Source: Thermogutta terrifontis
GTDB taxonomy: Bacteria; Planctomycetota; Planctomycetia; Pirellulales; Thermoguttaceae
DNA length: 64,000 nucleotides
Reading direction: 5' to 3'
Assembly: GCF_002277955.1 (NCBI RefSeq)
Contig: NZ_CP018477.1
Span: 744,001-808,000, forward strand
A program made the translations under genes and the position numbers. Under the pieces are notes generated by a model that made no database searches, was not told the origin of the DNA, and was given only the letters and a program-made list of their open reading frames with translations. Shown piece after piece: positions 44,135-53,083 of this stretch. Position 1 is the stretch's first letter; every line of letters starts with the position of its first letter.

Positions 44135-45559
44135 ATGCGTGCGGCTGTGATGTGGCTTGTGTGTTTGGGTGCGGGCTTGTGGGGCCTAGCGTCGAGAGCG
44201 GCGGAACCGTCGCAGCGGCCCAATTTTCTCATCATCATGGCGGATGACTGCACCTACAACGATTTACCCGTGTACGGCGGGAAAAACGCTTTCACCCCCA
44301 ACATTGATCGGCTTGCTCGGGAGGGATTGGTCTTTGATCGGGCGTATTTGAGCATGGCGATGTGTCAGCCCTGCCGGGCCGAACTCTACACCGGCCTTTA
44401 TCCGATGCGGAACGGGTGTTGCTGGAATCACTCGGCGTCGCGGCCGGGGATTCGCAGTCTGGCCCATTACCTTTCCGCGCTGGGCTACAGGACGGGGCTG
44501 GCGGGGAAGGTCCATGTCGAACCGAAAACGGTTTTTCCATTCGAAGACGTCCCGGGATTTTGCCCGAATTGCACCGCCGACCCTACGCCTCCGCACAATG
44601 TCGAGGGGATTCGAGAATTCATGACGCGGAAGAACGATCAACCCTTCTGCCTGATTGTGGCGTTGGTGGAGCCGCACGTTCCCTGGGTGATGGGGGATCG
44701 TTCCCGCTACCCGGTGCGGAACCTCAAGCTGCCGCCTCACATCGCGGACACACCGAAAACGCGGGAAGACTTTGCCGCGTATCTGGCGGAGATCACCTAC
44801 ATGGACAGTCAGGTGGGAGATATCCTGCGGGTGCTGGATGAAGCAGGGCTCCGCGATTCGACGCTCGTGCTGTTCACCTCGGAGCAGGGGGCCCAATTCC
44901 CCGGTTGCAAATGGACGAACTGGAACCTTGGGGTCCACACGGCGCTCATCGCGCGATGGCCGGGGCACGTGCCCGCCGGACGCCGGACAGCCGCCCTTGT
45001 GCAGTACGCGGACGTGGCCCCCACGCTCATTGAGCTTGCGGGCGGCAATCCCGCGGATTTTGGCCCCTTGGACGGGACGAGCTTTCGCGAAGTGCTGCTG
45101 GGCCTGAAAGACGAACATCGCCGGTACGCCTATTTTGCCCACAATAATTTTCCGGAAGGCCCGCCGTACCCCATTCGCTCCGTCACTGACGGCGAATGGC
45201 ACTACATCCGCAATCTCACCCCGCAGGAAGTCTATATCGAGAAACACGTTATGGGTCAGCTCGGCGGTGCCACACCTCACAACAAGTACTGGCCGACGTG
45301 GATGGCCCACTCGTGGAACAATCCCACGATTTATGGGTTGGTCAAGCGCTACATGGTGCGTCCGGCAGAAGAGTTGTATCGGCTTTCGGAAGACCCTTAT
45401 GAGATGACCAATCTTGCCGATCGGGCCGAGTTCGCCGAGATCAAGGCCCGGCTGGCCAAAGAACTCGATCGCTGGCTGGCGGAGCAAAAAGACCCAGGCG
45501 TGCCGCTCGACACCCCCGAGGCTCACAAAGCCATGAAGGAGGGACAGCCACTTTTTTGA
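44135..45559 (+). CDS. Sulfatase (arylsulfatase family)
   Basis: A 474-residue secreted sulfatase. A signal peptide (MRAAVMWLVCLGAGLWGLASRAA) precedes the metal site NFLIIMADDCTYNDLPVYGG. The formylglycine motif is MCQPCRAELYTGLYP, i.e. C-x-P-C-R, so a cysteine replaces the usual serine or threonine at the fourth position while the core C-x-P-x-R is kept. FTSEQGAQFPGCKWTNWN and the Asp/Asn metal ligands complete the fold. GGGGAGG eight bases upstream sets the ATG at 44135. The family hydrolyses sulfate esters, often of polysaccharides; planctomycetes carry many copies. It stands alone. Confidence 0.93.
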   Translation: MRAAVMWLVCLGAGLWGLASRAAEPSQRPNFLIIMADDCTYNDLPVYGGKNAFTPNIDRLAREGLVFDRAYLSMAMCQPCRAELYTGLYPMRNGCCWNHSASRPGIRSLAHYLSALGYRTGLAGKVHVEPKTVFPFEDVPGFCPNCTADPTPPHNVEGIREFMTRKNDQPFCLIVALVEPHVPWVMGDRSRYPVRNLKLPPHIADTPKTREDFAAYLAEITYMDSQVGDILRVLDEAGLRDSTLVLFTSEQGAQFPGCKWTNWNLGVHTALIARWPGHVPAGRRTAALVQYADVAPTLIELAGGNPADFGPLDGTSFREVLLGLKDEHRRYAYFAHNNFPEGPPYPIRSVTDGEWHYIRNLTPQEVYIEKHVMGQLGGATPHNKYWPTWMAHSWNNPTIYGLVKRYMVRPAEELYRLSEDPYEMTNLADRAEFAEIKARLAKELDRWLAEQKDPGVPLDTPEAHKAMKEGQPLF

Positions 45560-46018
45560 ATGGATCGCGGGCTAAGCTACCGAGCGTCTCGAGCATTCGC
45601 GAGCCAAAGGAAAATTCTTCGGCGTGGAAGCGGAAGAACGTAATGTGCCCACGCAAGCAAATGAAGATTGCCTCAGGCGGACCGTAAAGCTACCGTAAGG
45701 GTGTGTCCTCGCCAAACTGATGCCTCTGCAAGCCCGCACGGTGGGGGAGGCACACCTTCACAAATCCGCCCCGTGGGTCGTCGGTTTCGGCCCGCCCGGA
45801 CTTATATCGAGTGATCCCTTATGACCACCGTAACCATTGCTGGACTTGTGCAAGAAAGATGGGCCTGTACAGATGTCCGTCAGCTCAGGACGCTCGTTTC
45901 CTCAAACGCGACCGCTTATACTAATGGTTGATTTGGCGGATACCTCGATTCAGTGCTATGACAAATTTCAAGTGTAGTTCGCTCTGACGGTTATGGGACA
46001 GAAAGGAAGGAGGGCGTC
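45560..46018. other. Intergenic region before the pseudokinase gene
   Basis: The left part carries a predicted folded RNA or DNA structure at 45676-45770, listed separately. The right part is AT-richer and ends in AAGGAAGGAGGG, a strong ribosome site for the next gene. No gene is supported. Confidence 0.5.
45676..45770 (+). ncRNA. Possible structured RNA or leader, unidentified
   Basis: GGCGGA (45676-45681) pairs perfectly with TCCGCC (45765-45770). Inside, AAGG-TGTG-CCTC (45697-45710 with two single-base bulges) pairs with GAGGCACACCTT (45747-45758). That gives a closed multi-part fold of 95 bases with a 36-base apical loop. I could not match it to a known riboswitch. It lies about 250 bases before the pseudokinase gene. 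Strand is taken from that gene; the fold is equally possible on the other strand. Confidence 0.35.
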
Positions 46019-48100
46019 ATGGCAGTGGGGCTAGCGGCTGCGATTCGCGAGCAAACGGGGATGATTCTCCTGGAACGGCTAGGGACGGGACCGTGCTTCG
46101 AAACCTGGCAGGCAGTGGCTTACACCGGAGTTCCTGCGCTGGTTAAAGTGTTCCGTGAGCCCTGGTTTTTAGACGCTGCGGAACTCGAACGCTTCCATGA
46201 TTATCTCGACGAACTCACGATGATCGCTTGGCACCCGCACCTGAACCGACTCGTGGACTGGTGGAACGTCTCAGGCCGACTGGTCCTTTGGTACCAAGAG
46301 CCGGGTTCAGAAGTGCTTTTAGGCAGTTGGGCACGTTCCCCAGTTCCCACGCCACCTGAAAAACTCTTTCCTTCTCTCACGGATATAGCGAGTGCCCTCG
46401 ATTATGTCGGCCGTATGGGGAGCTTTCATGGTTACCTCAAGCCCCATCATCTTTTGGAGTCCCTAGGGACTCGCTCCCTCGTCGAAACGGGACTTCTGCC
46501 TCTTCGTTTTTATCTTTGGAATCGCTTTCGTGTGCGCGTTTCCTGGGAATTTGTCCCGCCGGAACTCCAACGGGGTGAAAAGCCATCGCCGACCACGGAC
46601 CTCTACTCGCTCGGATTGATTTACCTCATGTTTCGCACGGGATGGCTGCCGGCGGCCCAGGAGTCTCCGCAAGTCGCGCAAGAGGACGAGGTCCTCGTCC
46701 AAGTCGGAAGGCTGGAAAAATGGGAGCGGGATTTGGTGCAACCCCTTCTTGCTCCGTCCCCTGCAGAGCGGCCGCAGTTCAGCCCGCTCGATTGGGTGCT
46801 CGCCTTGCGGCAGCGCTATTTTGAGATGTCTTCGGTTCCCTCCGGTCAGAAAGACGTGCACCACAAAGTGACGGAACTCGTCCTCGAAGATCGCGAGCTT
46901 ACAACCGTTGAGCTTTCCCGACTTCAGCCCGGGGGAACTCTCTGGCTGACGTCACACGTTTATCACCTCCGAGAACCACTCGTCCTCTGGAAACCGCTCC
47001 GCATTTGTGGGCAGGGGAAAAAACCAGCGCGGATTGTGGTGCATGGTTGCCGAGTAGGCATGGAAATTCTCGCCTGCGGTGAGGTGGTTCTGGAGAATCT
47101 CGCCTTCCAGCATAAAGGAGAGGAGCCTGCCGATATCGTGCGGGTTCGTGCTGGAAAGCTCCTCGCCGAGCGCTGTGACTTCAAGGGGAATGGGGCGGAT
47201 CAAGGAGTCAACATTACGGAACGAGGGGAGGGCATCATCCGCCACTGTGTATTTCGTGGCCTTGACACGGGAATCGCTGTAGGCGTTCATGGTCGCGCAC
47301 AGATTGAGAACTGCCGCTGTGAGGGGAACCAATTTGCCGGGATTGTGGTTAACGAACATAGTCAGGCCGTCATCGCCAACTGTGAGATTCTGGAAAACGG
47401 GGAACAGGGGATCTACGTCGGGCTCCATGCCGCAGCCGAATTGGTGGATAATCGCTGTCTTCGCAACAAAGACGCTGGGATTGCCGTATTTGACTCGGCG
47501 CGGGTAAGCGTCCAGCGCAACGCGTGCGCACTCAATCGAGGAAACGGGATCAACATTGCCTCGGCAAAGCATGCGATCCTCACGGACAATACGTGTTCGC
47601 AAAACGGAGAATATGGGATCGGTTGTTACTCAGGTGAGACGGTCGCCATCACTTACAACCGGTGTGTTGGAAATCTCCGGGGGGGCATCGACTTAGGGGA
47701 GCTTCCCTCAGTTCAGGTGAGAGCCAATACGGTGGCTGGAAATCACGGGCCCGGTATCGAGATCTCCACCGGGTTAGTCAGTTATGAGTCGGCCGAACCT
47801 GAACAGAAACGCGTTTCCGCGGCGAGTGTCCTCGTCAGCGTAAACGTGTCTAGCCGCAATGACGGACCGGGCGTGTGGGTCCGCAAGGAGGCACAGGTGA
47901 CACTGAGAGGAAATCAATGCATAAATAACGGAGGGCCGGGCATCCTCTTTTCCGACTCGAGCGGTGGCCGGGCAACAGGTAATCGATGCCAGGGGAATGC
48001 AGGCGGCGGGATTCGCGTAGAAGACTCGGCGGCTCCTTTTCTGGATGGCAACCTGACAGAAGACGAGAATGACCCAAACACTGGAATGGGAAAAGCCTAG
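46019..48100 (+). CDS. Pseudokinase-like domain fused to right-handed beta-helix
   Basis: A 693-residue protein. The first 270 residues follow the kinase fold: LERLGTGPCFETWQA replaces the glycine loop, ALVKVF keeps the lysine (residue 43), FHGYLKPHHLL (residues 136-146) stands where H-R-D-x-K-P-x-N should be, and no DFG is found, yet TTDLYSLGLIYLMFRTG keeps the alpha-F helix. It therefore lacks the catalytic Asp and metal-binding Asp. Residues about 340-690 are repeated beta-helix coils (IENCRCEGNQFAGIVV, IANCEILENGEQGIYV, VTLRGNQCINNGGPGILF). Its kinase part resembles that of the kinase at 28465 (HPH-L-LL/LVDWW). It has no signal peptide, so it is likely cytoplasmic. Confidence 0.8.
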   Translation: MAVGLAAAIREQTGMILLERLGTGPCFETWQAVAYTGVPALVKVFREPWFLDAAELERFHDYLDELTMIAWHPHLNRLVDWWNVSGRLVLWYQEPGSEVLLGSWARSPVPTPPEKLFPSLTDIASALDYVGRMGSFHGYLKPHHLLESLGTRSLVETGLLPLRFYLWNRFRVRVSWEFVPPELQRGEKPSPTTDLYSLGLIYLMFRTGWLPAAQESPQVAQEDEVLVQVGRLEKWERDLVQPLLAPSPAERPQFSPLDWVLALRQRYFEMSSVPSGQKDVHHKVTELVLEDRELTTVELSRLQPGGTLWLTSHVYHLREPLVLWKPLRICGQGKKPARIVVHGCRVGMEILACGEVVLENLAFQHKGEEPADIVRVRAGKLLAERCDFKGNGADQGVNITERGEGIIRHCVFRGLDTGIAVGVHGRAQIENCRCEGNQFAGIVVNEHSQAVIANCEILENGEQGIYVGLHAAAELVDNRCLRNKDAGIAVFDSARVSVQRNACALNRGNGINIASAKHAILTDNTCSQNGEYGIGCYSGETVAITYNRCVGNLRGGIDLGELPSVQVRANTVAGNHGPGIEISTGLVSYESAEPEQKRVSAASVLVSVNVSSRNDGPGVWVRKEAQVTLRGNQCINNGGPGILFSDSSGGRATGNRCQGNAGGGIRVEDSAAPFLDGNLTEDENDPNTGMGKA

Positions 48101-48969
48101 GGGCCAGATGATGGGCTCCCACAGTGACCTGTCAGAGAGTTTCACCCGTGTCGCGGACAAGTCCGGGGAACCGAGCGGCGACATCAAAAAAGGCTTCCTC
48201 CTACCAAGCGGCTGAGTCTGACAACGGACATGTCCACGACGGGGGCGGCCACGAAAACCCTCGGTAGATTGGCACCATTCCTTCTCGATTACCTTCGCCC
48301 GTTGTTCAAAGCCAACGCCTTGCTGCCGGGTGGCCTCCTGCGTACGTTAGCGTTCTTCTCCAACCGAAAATGGCAATTCCTGTCTGCGGGTCTTACGGCG
48401 GGGCGTTAAGCCCGGACTCGGAGTGTTGTTAGCCCTTACGGCTCGACAAACCACTACACGGCCGTGGTTCCTCGTGCGAGTTTCCACAAGGGGATGGTGA
48501 AAGCGTGCGTAGGTGCGTAGCGTGTCTGAGTCGCGGTGCAAGGCCACCGGAAAACACAACGTCTCTTCCGATGGGCGGACCTGACAAACAGGTCCCTCCG
48601 GAATGGAGGTGCATGCTTCTCGTGTCCAGCGAGACTGCGCAAGCCGGTGTCCAGGTTCGCGCCCGTTTCCAGTAGCAGGGATAAAGCAAAGATGGGTCAG
48701 GCTACCGCCAGGCCTCGTAGTCTCTTGCCAGATAGCATAGGATGGAATGATAAGGCAGGCGGGTGGCGGGGCTCCCAGCGAGGCGGGGCACTTCCATCAA
48801 GGCGTCCAGTAACACACGCAAAATTTCTGGCCGGCCGTTGATCGTAAGTTGCCAGTCAAACGTCAACTGTGCTGATTCGGTGCGCGTTTGATGGCTCGGT
48901 CGGGCACGGATCAGATCGTCTTCACGCACGTGTGAGCAAACTGTTGCCCCAAAAAAGTAGATTTTTCCC
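48101..48969. other. Intergenic region before rimO
   Basis: 869 bases in which I support no gene. A minus-strand frame at 48702-48971 reads fairly like protein (for example LTFDWQLTINGRPEILRVLLDALMEV) but has no family resemblance I know and overlaps rimO. One hairpin of the repeat family lies at 48577-48595. No tRNA was found. Confidence 0.5.
48577..48595. repeat. Single 19-bp hairpin repeat
   Basis: GGACCTG ACAAA CAGGTCC: perfect stem, loop one base off ACAAG. The usual CTCCGGA flank follows. It is the only copy in its gap. Confidence 0.75.
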
Positions 48970-50433
48970 ATGAGTGAACCACTTCCGCAGATTCCTCTTC
49001 ATCCGAACCCATTGGCGACGTCGGGACAGCTTGAGACGGAGGCTCGGCCGAGCGGCGGGCCATCACAGGGAGGACCTCGGGGTAAATGCAGCATGATTGC
49101 CCTGGGATGCCCGAAAAACCTCGTGGACGGGGAACGGATCCTCGGGCTGCTCCGCGATGCCGGCTGGGAGCTTGAACCGAACCCTGAAAGGGCCGATGTG
49201 GTCGTGGTCAACACGTGTGGTTTTCTCCGCTCCGCGCGGGAAGAATCCTTCGAGGCCATCGAGGAGATGCTCAAGCTGAAAAAGCGGGGCAAGATTCGAG
49301 GAGTTATTGTGGCGGGATGTCTCGCCGAACGAGACCGCGACGCGCTTCTCGACCGATTTCCGGAGGTGGATCAGGTCATCGGCGTGTTCAGCCGGGATGA
49401 AATCACCCGGGCGATTGCCCGCATTGAATCGGGAATTCAGGAACAGCGGACAATCTTTCAACCGGCGAGTGTGGTTCCGCTGGATGATCGTCGGCGGCTG
49501 CGGGTGACGCCGCGTCATCTGGCCTATCTGAAGATTTCCGAGGGCTGCGACCGACTCTGCACATTTTGCACCATTCCCCATATTCGGGGACGCCACGTGA
49601 GCAAGCCGATGGAGTTGATTCTGGCCGAGGCCCGGGAACTTGCGGCCGACGGCGTGAAAGAGTTGGTGATCGTTGCCCAGGACACCACCTACTACGGGAT
49701 GGACCTGGTGGGGCGGCCGCTGCTTGCGGAACTTCTCAGCCAATTGCGGGAGATTCCCGGCTTCACATGGATCCGGCTCATGTATCTCTATCCGATGTAT
49801 TTCACGGATGAGTTAATCGGCGTCCTCCGCGAAGGTGGCCCGATCATCCCTTATCTCGATCTGCCGCTCCAGCACATCAATGACACGATTCTGCGGCGGA
49901 TGAAACGCCGCGTGACACGTGCCGAAACGGAGGCCCTGTTGGCGCGTTTACGGGAAAGCATTCCCCAGCTCGTTCTGAGAACGACAATGATCGTGGGCTT
50001 TCCGGGGGAGACGGAAGCTCAGTTCCAGGAGTTGGTGGAGTTTGTCAGGAAACAGCGCTTCGAGCGACTGGGAGTTTTTGAGTATTCGCGTGAGCCGGGG
50101 ACTCCCGCCGCCCGGCTCAAAGATCACCTTCCCCGCCGTGTCATCCGTGCCCGGCGCGAGTACCTCATGGAGGTGCAGCAGGAGATCGCGTTTGAATGGG
50201 CGCGGTCTCAGGTTGGCCGAAAAATGACGGTCCTCCTTGACCAGCGCCATCCGGACCAGAAAGATGTCTGGCTGGGACGCACTTATGCGGATGCCCCAGA
50301 GATCGACGGGGCGGTTTATGTGACCGGGAGGAATCTGTCGCCCGGCCAGTTCGTGGAGTGCGAAATTGTGGCCGCGGAGGGATACGACCTTGTGGCTGCC
50401 CCGCTGGCGGAAGATGCAGCCGTGGCTTCCTGA
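48970..50433 (+). CDS. rimO: Ribosomal protein S12 methylthiotransferase
   Basis: RimO is a radical-SAM enzyme that adds a methylthio group to an aspartate of ribosomal protein S12. N-terminal domain: CSMIALGCPKNLVDGERI (residues 40-57), NTCGFLRSAREESFEAI and VAGCLAERDRDAL carry the three cysteines of the first cluster. The radical-SAM motif is KISEGCDRLCTFCTIPHIRG near residue 190. A C-terminal TRAM domain follows (MTVLLDQRHPDQKDVWLGRTYADAPEIDGAVYV). The NxT/LGCPKN pattern and VIVAQDTTYYG fit RimO rather than MiaB. The first about 35 residues are an added Pro/Gly-rich tail. ATG 48970. Confidence 0.93.
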   Translation: MSEPLPQIPLHPNPLATSGQLETEARPSGGPSQGGPRGKCSMIALGCPKNLVDGERILGLLRDAGWELEPNPERADVVVVNTCGFLRSAREESFEAIEEMLKLKKRGKIRGVIVAGCLAERDRDALLDRFPEVDQVIGVFSRDEITRAIARIESGIQEQRTIFQPASVVPLDDRRRLRVTPRHLAYLKISEGCDRLCTFCTIPHIRGRHVSKPMELILAEARELAADGVKELVIVAQDTTYYGMDLVGRPLLAELLSQLREIPGFTWIRLMYLYPMYFTDELIGVLREGGPIIPYLDLPLQHINDTILRRMKRRVTRAETEALLARLRESIPQLVLRTTMIVGFPGETEAQFQELVEFVRKQRFERLGVFEYSREPGTPAARLKDHLPRRVIRARREYLMEVQQEIAFEWARSQVGRKMTVLLDQRHPDQKDVWLGRTYADAPEIDGAVYVTGRNLSPGQFVECEIVAAEGYDLVAAPLAEDAAVAS

Positions 50434-50452
50434 ACCAGGGGAGAACTCTGTC

Positions 50453-51451
50453 ATGAATACCCGCACGCGGAGGGAATGGTTGCTCCAAAGTGGAATGGCA
50501 CTGGCGTCAATCGGACTGTCTGGCTTTGCGGGTGCCCTGGCCGAAGAAAGCACCCATGAGGGTGAAGCAAAGGGTGAGCAAAAGAAACCCGGAAGGCGGC
50601 GGTTTCGGGCAGCGTTATCGTGCTCTGCCATCGGAGTGCCGGCCGATCAGATGCAGAGCCTGGAATACGCGATCAAATATGGGTTCGAGGCAATCGAGCC
50701 GCAGCCGGAGTTTCTCGCCCGACTGTCTGATGACGAATTAGCCGGACTTCGCGAAAAAATGAAGGCCCACAACGTGGGTTGGTCGGCAGCGGGAGTGCCG
50801 GTGGATTTCCGGGGTTCGATCGAGCGATTTACCTCCACGCTGCGCGGCTTCCCTAAGTACTGCGAAGTTCTTCAGCGGGCGGGGGTGGACCGATTGGGCA
50901 CTTATCTCTCACCTACCTCTCGCGACCTCACCTATTTGCAGAACTTCCGTCTCCATGCCAAGCGATTGCGGGCGATCGCCGACATCGTGGGCTGCTACGG
51001 CATGCGGCTGGGGCTGGAATACGTGGGGCCGAAGAAATCCTGGAGTGCCGGCCGATATCCCTTCATTCACACTCTGCGGGAAATGAAGGAACTCATCGCG
51101 GAGATCGATCATCCCTGTGTGGGCTTCACCCTGGATAGCTGGCACTGGTACACGGCTGGCGAGACGCGCGAGGACCTCCTCGGCCTGAGGGGCGATCAGG
51201 TCATCGTGGTGCACCTCAATGATGCCCCTGCCGGGATACCGGTGGATGAACAGATCGATTCCGTGCGGGAGCTTCCCTGCGCGACGGGGGTGATCGATTT
51301 GAAGGGCTTTCTTTCGGCACTGGTGGAGATCGGATTCGATGGACCGGCCTATATCGAACCATTCAAGAGGGAACTGCGGCAGTTGCCACCGGAGGAGGCG
51401 GTGCGAGTGACGGCCGAGGCCATGCGGAAAGCACTCGCGCTCGTGGAGTAA
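50453..51451 (+). CDS. Tat-exported sugar phosphate isomerase/epimerase
   Basis: A 332-residue xylose isomerase-like TIM-barrel protein with a Tat signal (TRTRREWLLQSGMALASIG) and likely cleavage after GALA near residue 30. Barrel landmarks: YGFEAIEPQPEFLARLSDD, YGMRLGLEYVGPKKSW, VGFTLDSWHWYTAGE, QVIVVHLNDAPAG and GPAYIEPFKREL, with Glu, Asp and His metal ligands. ATG 50453 follows GGGGAGAA. It lies 19 bases after rimO, so it may be co-transcribed with it although unrelated. The substrate is unknown; such exported isomerases are common in planctomycetes. Confidence 0.86.
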   Translation: MNTRTRREWLLQSGMALASIGLSGFAGALAEESTHEGEAKGEQKKPGRRRFRAALSCSAIGVPADQMQSLEYAIKYGFEAIEPQPEFLARLSDDELAGLREKMKAHNVGWSAAGVPVDFRGSIERFTSTLRGFPKYCEVLQRAGVDRLGTYLSPTSRDLTYLQNFRLHAKRLRAIADIVGCYGMRLGLEYVGPKKSWSAGRYPFIHTLREMKELIAEIDHPCVGFTLDSWHWYTAGETREDLLGLRGDQVIVVHLNDAPAGIPVDEQIDSVRELPCATGVIDLKGFLSALVEIGFDGPAYIEPFKRELRQLPPEEAVRVTAEAMRKALALVE

Positions 51452-51516
51452 AACGAACGTGATCCCCGGAAAGTGCGGTAGAGCGCGGAAGAGGCCAGCC
51501 CGAACGGCCGACGGCT

Positions 51517-53001
51517 TTATTCCAGCCCGACGGCTTGTTTCACACGGGCCTTCTCGCCGAGGCGCTTGAGCCCCTCGACCGTGACCGATGTCCCATCCAG
51601 AAATACCTCGCGGAGTTGAGGTAGCTTTTCCAGGAAGGGTACAGCCGCGTCGGTAATCCCCAGATTGCCGCTCAGATCGAGCGATTCCAAATGCGAAAGG
51701 TTGCTCAGATACTGCACGCCGACATCCGTCACCTGCGTTTGCGAGACATTGAGTTTTCGCAACGTGGATATTGCGGCAATATGTTCTAAACCGGCATCGG
51801 TGATCAACGTCTGAGCAAGAGAGAGTTCCTCCAGGGATGGCAGTTCCCGGAGGGATGTCAGGGCGGAATCATCTACCATCGTCTGGGGAAGATTGAGGAC
51901 GCGGAGTGACGGGTGTGTGCGAAGCTGACTCAAAAAGGTGCCGCGGAGCGGCAGGTCCCGCAGAGAAAGCGTCCGCAGCTTCGTCCAACCTGCCACGACA
52001 GCCGCCAGGGCGTCGTCCGTAAGTGAGGTGCAGCGGAAGAGAGTGAGCGATTCCAGTGGTAGCCGCGCCAGGGCTTGAAAGCCATTGGGTGTGGCGGGGG
52101 ATTCTTCAAGTGTGAAACTGATCAGTCGGGGGAATCGGCCCACAGCAGACAGGCAGGTGTCATCGATATGGTATCCCCGCAAGCGGAGGTCGGCCAATTG
52201 CGGGAGTTCTGCCAATCGGGTGAGCACCTGAGCGTTCACGCCGGCGCAGTTCCGCAGATCCAGCAGTCGTAACCGGGGCAGTTGGGAGAGCCTTTCCAAC
52301 GCATCGGAGGAAAATTGAGTTTCGAGAAGGTAGAGGTGGGTGAGGGCAGGAAAATCGGCCAGAATACCGATGGCTCCATCAGTCAACTTGACAGAGCGCC
52401 GCAAATTGAGCGACCAAAGGCGGGGCAGATTTTTCAGTGCGGCAAGGGATTGATCGTCAATTTGTGTATTTTCCAGCCCCAGTTCCTCCAATGTGGTTTT
52501 CTGAGCGAGTTGTTGCACGCCAGCGGGCGTTACGCCGAACCCGGCCACGCGAAATCGCCGGAGGTGCGGCAATTGCACGACCAGCGCAATCTCGGCGTCG
52601 CTGCCACTGCGGCGTTCCCCGGCCAGGTCTACTCCGATGAGACGTCCCTGCTGGTCGAACTCCAGGCCAGCCTGGGCTGCCAGAAGACCATTGATGATCT
52701 TCGCGAATTCAGCGGGAACCGACTGCTTGGCCGCCTCGTCAGAGCCGGTCAGGGCGCGGACCCAATCGAGTTCGCTCGGGCCGCTAGGGGGGCGAGTGAT
52801 GCCCTCGCCCTGGTTCGGAGATGAAACACCAGCCGGTGCGGCCTGCTTAGCTTCAGCGTTTTGGGAGGACCCTTGCTGTTTTACAGGCGCCGTTTTGCCC
52901 GTGGCGGTTCGATCTTGATCCGCTGGTCCGCGCCGACACCCCTGAACCAAAACGCAGGCCAGGACCGCCAGCACGATCATCCATGGCGAAGTCAGACGCA
53001 T
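51517..53001 (-). CDS. Leucine-rich-repeat lipoprotein
   Basis: A 494-residue protein starting MRLTSPWMIVLAVLACVLVQGC, a signal sequence with lipobox (VQGC) that predicts lipid anchoring. A Ser/Pro/Gln-rich linker follows, then from about residue 145 to the end about twelve leucine-rich repeats of 24 residues, for example LRKLNVSQTQVTDVGVQYL and LRSLPSLEELSLAQTLITDAGL-type units. These are of the ribonuclease-inhibitor/FBXL kind, usual in planctomycete proteins, and probably bind other proteins. An upstream in-frame start at 53139 would run into the rpsA end, so I use ATG 53001. It is 82 bases downstream of rpsA. Confidence 0.88.
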   Translation of the reverse strand: MRLTSPWMIVLAVLACVLVQGCRRGPADQDRTATGKTAPVKQQGSSQNAEAKQAAPAGVSSPNQGEGITRPPSGPSELDWVRALTGSDEAAKQSVPAEFAKIINGLLAAQAGLEFDQQGRLIGVDLAGERRSGSDAEIALVVQLPHLRRFRVAGFGVTPAGVQQLAQKTTLEELGLENTQIDDQSLAALKNLPRLWSLNLRRSVKLTDGAIGILADFPALTHLYLLETQFSSDALERLSQLPRLRLLDLRNCAGVNAQVLTRLAELPQLADLRLRGYHIDDTCLSAVGRFPRLISFTLEESPATPNGFQALARLPLESLTLFRCTSLTDDALAAVVAGWTKLRTLSLRDLPLRGTFLSQLRTHPSLRVLNLPQTMVDDSALTSLRELPSLEELSLAQTLITDAGLEHIAAISTLRKLNVSQTQVTDVGVQYLSNLSHLESLDLSGNLGITDAAVPFLEKLPQLREVFLDGTSVTVEGLKRLGEKARVKQAVGLE

Positions 53002-53083
53002 ACACCGGTTTCCGACGAAGAAAGTCCGGCCGGTGACGCGAAACACCACCGGCCGAACGTGGGACGTCTCGCTGATGTTGCAA

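Noticed and set aside
45676-45770. Cyclic-di-GMP or cobalamin riboswitch
   Set aside because: Only a short stretch looks similar; the conserved cores of both classes are absent. Kept only as an unidentified structure.
48702-48971. Minus-strand frame of 89 codons before rimO
   Set aside because: Parts read like protein but no family is recognised, and its start overlaps the rimO start.
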